Source: Palsa-504 sp050013055 | Lineage (GTDB): Bacteria > Actinomycetota > Actinomycetes > Streptosporangiales > Streptosporangiaceae | Assembly (NCBI GenBank): GCA_050013055.1 | Contig: JBEKGC010000226.1 | Coordinates: 1-11,548 of the forward strand | Reading direction: 5' to 3' | Length of the DNA: 11,548 nucleotides | Shown: positions 7,394-11,548 of the stretch, one piece after another | Layout of the letters: the number at the start of each line of letters is the position of its first letter | Position numbering within the stretch: position 1 is the first letter of the stretch | The notes under the pieces: model-generated | Database searches by the model: none | Told to the model about the DNA's origin: nothing | What the model saw: the letters and a program-made list of their open reading frames with translations, nothing else | Position numbers and translations under genes: made by a program

Positions 7394-7481
7394 GGAGCCC
7401 CCTGGCCTTATCTGCTTACATCGAGAACTGATAACGATGTAAGCAGATTGTAGACTTTCGACTGTGTACACTGCAAGCAGT
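7394..7481. promoter_or_regulatory. Divergent promoter region with 14-bp inverted-repeat operator
   Basis: A perfect inverted repeat, ATCTGCTTACATCG (7410-7423) and CGATGTAAGCAGAT (7435-7448), has an 11-nt AT-rich spacer. For the monooxygenase, -35 TTGCAG (7476-7471) and -10 TACAAT (7452-7447) are 18 nt apart, so its transcript starts inside the repeat. For the TetR gene, -10 TAGACT (7451-7456) ends 7 nt before GTG 7464, with a weak -35 in the repeat spacer. The two -10 boxes overlap. Further palindromes are GTGTACAC (7464-7471) and ACTGC-aa-GCAGT (7470-7481). A regulator bound here would control both directions. Confidence 0.7.
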
Positions 7482-8231
7482 ATGGCTGGCCCGGCAGGAC
7501 ACCCAGGTAGGCATACCGCCATGGGCATTCCGGATTATGTGGACCTGGCCTGGCACGGCGACGACGGCCGACGGCCCGGGCCCCGGCGCAGCCTGCACCT
7601 CCGCACGATCGCCACGGCCGGCGTCGAGCTGGCTGACCAGGGCGGCCTCGGCCGCGTTTCCATGCGAACCGTCGGAGCGCGGCTCGGCATGACCTCGATG
7701 GGCCTCTACCGCTACGTTCAGGCCAAAGACGAACTGCTCGCGCTCATGATCGACGAGGCCATCGGACCGCCGGACTTCCCTGCCTTCGGCCCGGCGTGCT
7801 GGCGCGACCGGCTATCAGCCTGGGCCTATGCCGCGCGCTCCAGGCTCGAGGCTCACCCCTGGGTGCTGGGGGTGTCCCCGCCGGATCCGCCCGCGCTCCC
7901 TTACCAGATCCAGTGGACCGAGCGCGGGCTCGAGGCCCTGCAGCCGACCCGCCTCGCGGAGACCGAGAAGCTGTCAGCGCTGCTGCTGGTCAATGTCTAT
8001 GTTCGGGGCCAGACCCAGCTCGCGACCGGGCTCGCCCGCGGCGTCCGGCCCGGCGACAATCCGGGCACGCAGTACGCCCGGATGCTACTGCGGCTGGCAG
8101 ACCCCGAGCGCTTCCCCCGCCTGACCGCCGCCATGACCCAGCACGCGGCCGCCCCGCCGGCCGACTTCGCCGACGATCAGTTCCAGTTCGGGCTCAGCAC
8201 CGTCCTCGACGGAATCGCCTGCCGCGCATGA
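7464..8231 (+). CDS. TetR/AcrR-family transcriptional regulator
   Basis: A 255-residue one-component regulator divergent from the monooxygenase. The DNA-binding domain runs from about 43 to 95; the recognition region is SMRTVGARLGMTSMGLYRYVQAKDELLALMID (about 66-97), the standard TetR helix-turn-helix followed by helix 4. Residues 100-250 form the helical ligand-binding and dimerisation domain; the N-terminal motif IPDYVDLAW is shared by a large actinomycete subgroup. GTG 7464 sits 7 nt after a TAGACT box and would be leaderless; ATG 7482 is an alternative without a Shine-Dalgarno sequence. It most likely represses the FAD-monooxygenase/nucleotidyltransferase operon and itself through the palindrome at 7410-7448 and releases on binding the substrate compound. 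Confidence 0.92.
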   Translation: MYTASSMAGPAGHPGRHTAMGIPDYVDLAWHGDDGRRPGPRRSLHLRTIATAGVELADQGGLGRVSMRTVGARLGMTSMGLYRYVQAKDELLALMIDEAIGPPDFPAFGPACWRDRLSAWAYAARSRLEAHPWVLGVSPPDPPALPYQIQWTERGLEALQPTRLAETEKLSALLLVNVYVRGQTQLATGLARGVRPGDNPGTQYARMLLRLADPERFPRLTAAMTQHAAAPPADFADDQFQFGLSTVLDGIACRA

Positions 8232-8484
8232 CGCCTAGCTGATCGCCCGCATGGCCGGCAATGGCCGGTCATGGCGAATGATCCTGACCGATGGCACCGA
8301 TGGCTGCTAGTACCGCATGAATGAGCGTTGGCCCGGGTAACCGGCAACGAAGGGCCACGCCCGGCGACGACTGGCCGCCCGCGGTCCCCGCCCGCGGTCC
8401 CCGTGAGCCCAGCCCGCCCCATCCTGCACGCCCGTGCTGGCCTGCTCCCGCTCGCGAGGCACCACGATGTTCCACCGTTGTCGT

Positions 8485-8553
8485 CCCAGTGCCACATGCC
8501 AACTGTGAAAACACCCGCCGCCGCCTGACCATCGAAGCGACTATCCAGCTCTG
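8485..8553 (+). repeat. Diverged direct repeat, copy A
   Basis: Matches copy B at 9337-9413 in the same orientation. The first 16 bases agree at 15 positions (CCCAGTGCCrCATGCC) and the last 30 at 27 positions (core CCATCGAAG-y-GAC, then ATCCAGCTCTGA); the middle differs and is 8 nt shorter here. No family is recognised. Confidence 0.75.
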
Positions 8554-8569
8554 ACCCGCCACAGGCCAA

Positions 8570-8601
8570 CGGCCGTTCCCCGCCACCCCAGGGAACGGCC
8601 G
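8570..8601. repeat. Hairpin with 11-bp perfect arms
   Basis: CGGCCGTTCCC (8570-8580) pairs exactly with GGGAACGGCCG (8591-8601) across a 10-nt loop. No T tract follows on either strand. It is followed by the 10-bp palindrome TGTAATTACA (8606-8615). Confidence 0.7.
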
Positions 8602-8637
8602 ACCCTGTAATTACAAGATCACTAGCCGCCCCCGCTC

Positions 8638-8669
8638 GCGCTTCGCGCGCCTGGCGGCGCGCGAAGCGC
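8638..8669. repeat. Hairpin with 13-bp perfect GC-rich arms
   Basis: GCGCTTCGCGCGC (8638-8650) pairs exactly with GCGCGCGAAGCGC (8657-8669) around the 6-nt loop CTGGCG. It is very stable and lies downstream of the small minus-strand operon. Confidence 0.75.
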
Positions 8670-8707
8670 ACCTACCTACCGCCCTGCGCCCAGCCGACCC
8701 GCCGTTA

Positions 8708-8729
8708 CAGGCGGGAAGACTCCCGCCTG
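8708..8729 (-). terminator. Terminator-like hairpin after the small two-gene operon
   Basis: CAGGCGGGA (8708-8716) and TCCCGCCTG (8721-8729) form 9-bp arms with a 4-nt loop, 7 nt beyond the stop of the 105-residue gene on the minus strand. No U-tract is present, which is common for actinomycete terminators. Confidence 0.6.
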
Positions 8730-8736
8730 CTAATAG

Positions 8737-9054
8737 TTATGCCAGGATGCGCTCACGCTCTTCGGGACGCGCGGCCATCTCCCAGCCGTAAGCACCATCT
8801 CCCGTGGCGTTGATGGCCGTCACTGCCCAGGAGAACGCCGCCGCTACCGCCTTAACCTGATCCTCTTCTTCCACGCACATCGTGAACCGGGCAGTCCTGG
8901 CCGTGCGGTCACACGACAAAGTGAAGGCCAGGAAGCGGGCTGTACTCCGCTGGACCTCGTCCAGGTACCGGGCGACCGCCCTGACGCTCTGCGTCATCCC
9001 GTCGCCTGAGCCGCCGCTGACCGTCGCCTTGATGCTGATCTTGAACACTGCCAT
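8737..9054 (-). CDS. Hypothetical protein, 105 aa, second gene of a small operon
   Basis: Not recognised. The sequence begins MAVFKISIKATV and has the look of a compact alpha/beta protein: an N-terminal beta strand (VFKISIKATV), a helix with SVRAVARYLDEVQRS, a beta hairpin (ARFLAFTLSCDRTARTARFTMCVEEE, residues about 39-64), and a C-terminal helix. There is no signal peptide or membrane segment. It is probably real because the ATG shares one base with the upstream gene's stop (TAATG), codon positions look coding, and a hairpin follows the stop. Its partner is the 83-residue gene; together they sit between two copies of a direct repeat. An accessory or toxin-antitoxin-like pair is conceivable, but nothing in the sequence establishes it. 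Confidence 0.65.
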   Translation of the reverse strand: MAVFKISIKATVSGGSGDGMTQSVRAVARYLDEVQRSTARFLAFTLSCDRTARTARFTMCVEEEDQVKAVAAAFSWAVTAINATGDGAYGWEMAARPEERERILA

Positions 9055-9305
9055 TACCGGCCCCCTGAACTTTCCCTCATCTGCTCTAACCAGCCTTCCA
9101 GCTGCCTGACCACAACCCGCCAGGCCGCCGATGAAGGAACCACGTAATCCTGGAACTGCATTTCCTGCGTCCCGTCCGGGGATATCAGCGTGTACATGCC
9201 ATCCAGGTGAACGACCACGAAGTCATCCCGGTTCGCCTGGCGAAACAGATCCTCAACACGGGGATCTGGATGCGGCGGCCAGGTGATGTAAGGGTCAGGC
9301 TCCAC
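9054..9305 (-). CDS. Hypothetical protein, 83 aa, first gene of a small operon
   Basis: Not recognised. This small acidic soluble protein starts VEPDPYITWPPHPDPRVEDLFRQANRDD and contains a strand-turn-strand section FVVVHLDGMYTLISPDGTQEMQF (about 29-51), then a helix VRQLEGWLEQMRES near the end. The GTG start at 9305 is preceded by TAGGCT ending 6 nt upstream, so the message may be leaderless; GAGG just before the GTG is too close to be a normal ribosome site. The stop overlaps the start of the 105-residue gene, so both are made from one mRNA in a coupled way. No membrane segment or nuclease motif is visible. Confidence 0.65.
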   Translation of the reverse strand: MEPDPYITWPPHPDPRVEDLFRQANRDDFVVVHLDGMYTLISPDGTQEMQFQDYVVPSSAAWRVVVRQLEGWLEQMRESSGGR

Positions 9306-9336
9306 AGCCTCAGCCTACCTGGACCGCTGCCAGACA

Positions 9337-9413
9337 CCCAGTGCCGCATGCCTGGTGCGAAACACGCCGGGCTCGGACGGCGACTGGCCATCGAAGTGAC
9401 GATCCAGCTCTGA
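9337..9413 (+). repeat. Diverged direct repeat, copy B
   Basis: Same-orientation counterpart of copy A (8485-8553). On the minus strand the best conserved part translates as ELDRHFDGQ in B and ELDSRFDGQ in A, but the frame then shifts between copies, so it is more likely a DNA repeat or decayed coding end than a live gene. It lies immediately upstream of the 83-residue gene on the minus strand and may overlap its promoter. Confidence 0.75.
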
Positions 9414-9467
9414 TTATCATTCCTCAAGCTGGCCGGGCCCGCGCCACGATCACGACGACTCCCCTGC

Positions 9468-9842
9468 TCAGGAACTAAGGTGCTCGTGTCGCATCTTCCA
9501 CTCCCCATCACGCTTGACCACTACGTTCGTGCCACGACCCTGGCCCGATCGGGGTCGGCCATCGATCACGCCCGTCCACGAGAAGCGGTAGCGGCATGCA
9601 GCGTGCTCAGCGGTCAGCACGACCCACTCAAGATCCTTGATCTTGTACACCTCGTCCTGGATCGCGAGAAAGGTCCGCTTAATCGCTCCCGTAATTTCCT
9701 CAAGGCCCCTATAGGAACCGTCAGAGAACCAGTAAGTGGCATCTTCGGCGATCATCGACTCGACACGACCGATGTCACGGCTGTTGTTGGCCTGCTCATA
9801 CCCCGCCATGAACACGGTGAGCTCCGCTTTGAGATCTGACAC
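9468..9842 (-). CDS. SnoaL-like / NTF2-fold protein
   Basis: A 124-residue protein of the NTF2-like superfamily (SnoaL / DUF4440 type). Typical elements are the long first helix (LKAELTVFMAGYEQANNSRDIGRVESMIAEDATYWFSDGS), G-L-E-E-I before the next helix, and the last strands RYRFSWTGVIDGRPRSGQGRGTNVVVKRDGEWKMRHEHLSS, whose end is highly typical. The family forms cone-shaped dimers with a pocket; some members are polyketide cyclases or isomerases, many are of unknown role. GTG 9842 is preceded by GGGAAG with a 9-nt gap, a fair ribosome site. Its third-position GC is lower than in neighbouring genes, which may indicate later acquisition. The substrate cannot be assigned. Confidence 0.85.
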   Translation of the reverse strand: MSDLKAELTVFMAGYEQANNSRDIGRVESMIAEDATYWFSDGSYRGLEEITGAIKRTFLAIQDEVYKIKDLEWVVLTAEHAACRYRFSWTGVIDGRPRSGQGRGTNVVVKRDGEWKMRHEHLSS

Positions 9843-10002
9843 CAGGGCATTCTTCCCGGTCGGTGGTCACCTCCGCCAGGGGTATCAGGTCTACGCGGAG
9901 AACTCGGATGGCCTTGATCACACCCACCGTGACGGTCGCACAGATCGTCAGCGTGATAAACCCGCAGCCAGCGCACAGGTTGCCGCACCGAACCATGCTC
10001 AT
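9796..10002 (-). CDS. Possible small Cys-rich membrane protein (68 aa)
   Basis: The frame starts MSMVRCGNLCAGCGFITLTI; it has three cysteines spaced C-x3-C-x2-C (residues 6, 10, 13), one hydrophobic segment (about 14-29), then Lys/Arg-rich residues consistent with a single-pass helix. Third codon positions are mostly G/C until the frame enters the 47-nt overlap with the SnoaL gene, which argues for real coding, but the ribosome site is poor and no family is recognised. It could also be a chance frame. Confidence 0.3.
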   Translation of the reverse strand: MSMVRCGNLCAGCGFITLTICATVTVGVIKAIRVLRVDLIPLAEVTTDREECPGVRSQSGAHRVHGGV

Positions 10003-10050
10003 GCACAGCACAACCCCGAAATGGTGCCCTTCGGGCGCTGTTTCCTCAGG

Positions 10051-10075
10051 GCGGCGTGCGGAAACCACACGCCGC
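10051..10075. repeat. Hairpin with 11-bp arms, AAA loop
   Basis: GCGGCGTGCGG (10051-10061) pairs with CCACACGCCGC (10065-10075) with one C-A mismatch around the loop AAA. A smaller hairpin, GCGGCT/AGCCGC, follows at 10089-10106. Confidence 0.7.
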
Positions 10076-10117
10076 AGATCCGGCCCGCGCGGCTACGCAG
10101 AGCCGCCGGTCTGGTTA

Positions 10118-10164
10118 CGTTTGGTTTCGCCGCTCAATAACGTATCGAGCGGCGAAACCAAACG
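10118..10164. repeat. Inverted repeat with 18-bp perfect arms
   Basis: CGTTTGGTTTCGCCGCTC (10118-10135) is the exact reverse complement of 10147-10164; the loop is 11 nt (AATAACGTATC). No T tract or adjoining gene end explains it as a terminator. Confidence 0.85.
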
Positions 10165-10261
10165 GCGCGACCACCTAAGCAACCACGGGGCCGCGTGGCA
10201 GCCGGGCGAGCCCGGCCACTATCCGCCCGCCCAGGCCACTGCCGGCGGGGGAAGGCGGTCA

Positions 10262-10302
10262 GGAGTGCGGGGGACCGGGCTCTGCCCGGTCCCCCGCACT
10301 CC
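10262..10302. repeat. Hairpin with 19-bp perfect arms and 3-nt loop
   Basis: GGAGTGCGGGGGACCGGGC (10262-10280) pairs exactly with 10284-10302 around TCT. Almost all pairs are G-C, so the structure is extremely stable as RNA or single-stranded DNA. A looser pair CCCGCC/GGCGGG (10226-10249) stands just before it. Confidence 0.85.
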
Positions 10303-10332
10303 CTGGACACCGGCCGCCTAATGCCCGTACAA

Positions 10333-10362
10333 GCACAGTGCCCGCACGTGCGGGCACTGTGC
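10333..10362. repeat. 30-bp perfect palindrome
   Basis: GCACAGTGCCCGCAC (10333-10347) is followed without any spacer by its exact reverse complement (10348-10362). Such a perfect palindrome could extrude as a cruciform or bind a dimeric protein. Confidence 0.9.
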
Positions 10363-10425
10363 GCCGCGTTCCCGGCCCGGTCCCCCCTCCTGCCTGCGAA
10401 AACAGGCTGGCGGCGGGCCGCCTCC

Positions 10426-10477
10426 GTGTTCCTGACCTCACTCCCTCAACAAGACAAGAGAGCGAGGTCAGGAACAC
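10426..10477. repeat. Inverted repeat with 14-bp perfect arms
   Basis: GTGTTCCTGACCTC (10426-10439) and GAGGTCAGGAACAC (10464-10477), with a 24-nt spacer that itself has CTC/GAG pairing. The small palindromes GCCTG/CAGGC (10392-10407) and GGCGGC-gg-GCCGCC (10409-10422) precede it directly. Confidence 0.8.
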
Positions 10478-10532
10478 TACGGCTCAACTGCACGAGTGAA
10501 CAGGCAAAAGGAGAGACCAATCCGGAAACGCA

Positions 10533-10594
10533 CTGGGGAACCCGGAACCGCCCCCGGCCCCGGAAAAACACGGCCCCGGTTCCATGTTCCCCAG
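10533..10594. repeat. Inverted repeat with interrupted 16-bp paired arms
   Basis: CTGGGGAAC-cc-GGAACCG (10533-10550) pairs with CGGTTCC-at-GTTCCCCAG (10577-10594), broken by a 2-nt internal mismatch. The interior holds CGGCCCCGG twice in direct orientation (10555 and 10571). Confidence 0.75.
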
Positions 10595-10664
10595 ACCCCT
10601 CCTTCCTCCCCCCGAAAAGCAACGACGGACCCGCCGCACCCATGACCGTGGAAAGCGCAATGGA

Positions 10665-10694
10665 CCCCGGTGCGCGCCGCGCCAATGACCGGGG
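10665..10694. repeat. Nested hairpin
   Basis: CCCCGGT (10665-10671) pairs with ACCGGGG (10688-10694), enclosing GCGC-gcc-GCGC (10672-10682). A further GCCGCGC-tcc-GCGCGGC hairpin follows at 10710-10726. Confidence 0.55.
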
Positions 10695-10775
10695 AAGAAT
10701 GCCCAGGGCGCCGCGCTCCGCGCGGCACACGGACCTGCCGCGCCGGGCCTGCCGGACGTGGAAGCTGCAAGCGTC

Positions 10776-10832
10776 GCGGGGGACACCCGGGGCAACCCCC
10801 CCACAGCCCGGGTTGCCCCCGGTTTCCCCCGC
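10776..10832. repeat. Inverted repeat with 23-bp arms, 21 paired
   Basis: The arms are 10776-10798 (starting GCGGGGGACACC) and 10810-10832 (ending TTTCCCCCGC), with two mismatches and an 11-nt loop. It is the last member of the palindrome series before the insertion sequence. Confidence 0.8.
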
Positions 10833-10929
10833 ACCCCCTTCCCGCCCCACCCTCTCTGTCAAACTCGCTTGAGACACAGGAGTGAAGCAAACCTCTTACT
10901 GAGCAGGGCGAGACAGGAACCACCTAGAC

Positions 10930-11376
10930 GTGACTATGACGATGACCGATATGGCGTCGGCCGCTGCGGGGCAAGATGATACTGTGGCCTCCGGGAAGGG
11001 GCCGCGGGCCGGGCAGCCGAAGCGGCGGACCTTCACCGCGGCGTACAAGGCGCGGATCCTGCGCGAGTATGACCAGCTGGAATCCGGGCGCGAGCGCGGC
11101 GCGCTGCTGCGCCGCGAAGGGCTTTACTCCTCTCATATCGACGGCTGGCGCAAAGCACGCGAAGCCGGCGCGGCAAATGGAATGACGGATAAGCCAGCCG
11201 GGCGGCCGGGGCGCAGCACCGAGGCGGTGGAAAACGAGCGGCTGCGCAGGGAGAACGAGAAACTCACCGCGGAGCTGACCCGCACGAAAGCCGCGCTTGA
11301 AGTGGTGGGAAAAGCACACGCGCTCTTGGAACTGCTCTCCGAGAGCGCGGACTCAGACGCGAAGCGGCACAAGTGA
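10930..11376 (+). CDS. IS3-family transposase OrfA
   Basis: A 148-residue DNA-binding subunit of the transposase. The helix-turn-helix covers about 33-76 (RRTFTAAYKARILREYDQL ... LRREGLYSSHIDGWRKARE) and a leucine-zipper-like coiled coil follows (about 98-130, ENERLRRENEKLTAELTRTKAAL), the normal OrfA plan. The ending KAHALLELLSESAD is characteristic of the actinomycete branch. GTG 10930 is used because AGGAA lies 11 nt upstream; three ATG codons close behind (10936, 10942, 10951) are alternatives. The stop overlaps the OrfB start (GTGA). A G-GGA-AAA heptamer at 11307-11313 could permit -1 frameshifting into OrfB. It appears intact. Confidence 0.92.
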   Translation: MTMTMTDMASAAAGQDDTVASGKGPRAGQPKRRTFTAAYKARILREYDQLESGRERGALLRREGLYSSHIDGWRKAREAGAANGMTDKPAGRPGRSTEAVENERLRRENEKLTAELTRTKAALEVVGKAHALLELLSESADSDAKRHK

Positions 11377-11548
11377 TCGACGTCGCGGTCACCGAGCTGG
11401 AACCTTTCACCTCGGTGAAAAGGGCATGCGAGCTGCTCGGGAAATCACGGGCGACGCTGCACCGCCAGCGCAATCCGGAACCGGCCGCAGAGAAGGCGCC
11501 GCCCGGACCGCGGGCACCGCATCCCGCGGCGCTGTCCGGGGCCGAGCA
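11373..11548 (+). CDS. IS3-family transposase OrfB, N-terminal part (cut by window end)
   Basis: The first 58 codons are present, starting VIDVAVTELEPFTSVKRACELLGKSRATLHRQRNP, the helix-turn-helix segment that precedes the DDE catalytic (rve integrase) core in OrfB proteins. The catalytic core lies beyond the window. The GTG start overlaps the OrfA stop by four bases. The frame is open and shows no lesion. Confidence 0.85.
   Translation, partial: MIDVAVTELEPFTSVKRACELLGKSRATLHRQRNPEPAAEKAPPGPRAPHPAALSGAE

Larger units (their letters stand above)
8232..8736. other. 505-bp non-coding stretch with hairpins and short repeats
   Basis: No frame here shows a recognisable protein. It contains short tandem repeats just after the TetR stop (ATGGCCGG twice, 8251-8268; CGATGGCAC-type copies at 8289-8302), an exact 13-bp tandem duplication CCCGCGGTCCCCG (8378-8390 and 8391-8403), one copy of a longer direct repeat (8485-8553), and three strong hairpins (8570-8729). 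The tandem repeats suggest slippage in DNA not under coding constraint. Confidence 0.6.
10003..10929. other. Long non-coding, palindrome-dense region
   Basis: More than 900 bp without a credible gene; open frames present are Pro/Arg-rich and lack any family signature or ribosome site. At least a dozen inverted repeats of unrelated sequence lie between 10026 and 10832, described separately for the strongest. The last ~70 bp (10860-10929) are probably the 5' part of the insertion sequence. Confidence 0.65.
10857..11548 (+). mobile_element. IS3-family insertion sequence, right part beyond window
   Basis: OrfA and the beginning of OrfB in the standard order and -1 relative frame define an IS3-type element. 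The left end cannot be fixed without the right end; a TGTCAAAC at 10857, starting with the TG common to IS3 ends and about 70 bp before OrfA, is my guess. The target duplication cannot be seen. Confidence 0.6.

Noticed and set aside
7394..7528. N-terminal extension of the FAD monooxygenase
   Set aside because: It would translate the operator palindrome and part of the divergent gene; the GxGxxG motif needs only the GTG at 7393, which has a purine-rich ribosome site.
8177..8671. A 164-codon minus-strand frame after the TetR gene
   Set aside because: No domain is recognisable, composition is not protein-like, it overlaps the TetR 3' end antisense and passes through a repeat whose frame is not conserved between copies.
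10051..10832. CRISPR array
   Set aside because: The inverted repeats differ from one another, there is no recurring direct repeat with unique spacers, and no cas gene is present.
10195..10872. A 225-codon plus-strand open frame through the palindrome region
   Set aside because: The product is Pro/Arg-rich with no domain, and it runs through long perfect inverted repeats, which is not how a real gene here would look. High GC leaves such frames open by chance.
10003..10929. Definite Streptomyces-type telomere
   Set aside because: Palindrome density is suggestive, but I do not see the conserved terminal sequence, the tract is internal to the window, and no terminal-protein gene is nearby. It is kept only as a hypothesis.
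1..11548. tRNA or rRNA genes
   Set aside because: I looked for T-arm-like GGTTCGA/GGTTCAA patterns with matching acceptor stems and found none convincing on either strand.

Overview
The window is high-GC DNA with strong G/C at third codon positions, frequent GTG starts and many genes lacking a Shine-Dalgarno sequence. That points to an actinomycete (Streptomycetales/Streptosporangiales-like); the genus cannot be fixed from the sequence. Positions 1-9842 are a mosaic of small regulated modules, and 9843-11548 is a non-coding, palindrome-rich tract ending in an IS3-family insertion sequence cut by the window edge.

Layout. (1) 121-2617, minus strand: a tightly overlapping MarR regulator / ABC ATPase / ABC-2 permease operon of the DrrAB drug-export type, with palindromic operator candidates in its promoter. 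(2) 2807-3688, minus: a stand-alone alpha/beta hydrolase. (3) 3772-3873, minus: the C-terminal remnant of a Cys/Met-metabolism PLP enzyme, cut off next to (4) 3932-5316, plus: an XRE-cupin regulator translationally coupled to a B3/4-domain protein. (5) 5348-7393, minus: an FAD-dependent monooxygenase followed 12 nt later by a nucleotidyltransferase-fold protein, divergent from a TetR regulator (7464-8231, plus); a 14-bp-arm inverted repeat and face-to-face promoters lie between them. (6) 8232-9467: a non-coding strip with hairpins and two diverged copies of a ~70-bp direct repeat that bracket a two-gene operon of unknown function (8737-9305, minus). (7) 9468-9842, minus: a SnoaL/NTF2-fold protein, with a possible small Cys-rich membrane protein overlapping its start. 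(8) 10026-10832: about a dozen unrelated inverted repeats in ~800 bp, including a 30-bp perfect palindrome and a 19-bp-arm hairpin with a 3-nt loop. (9) 10930-11548, plus: IS3-family OrfA and the beginning of OrfB.

How the parts may work together. Modules 1 and 5 both have the shape of inducible chemical-defence units: a regulator plus an efflux pump, and a regulator plus a TetX-like hydroxylase and an adenylyltransferase-fold enzyme. Several genes share a -10-like TAnnnT/AAnnnT box exactly 6-7 nt before a GTG, the signature of leaderless transcripts. The most unexplained structure is the palindrome array at 10026-10832, which encodes no recognisable protein and has no family I can name.
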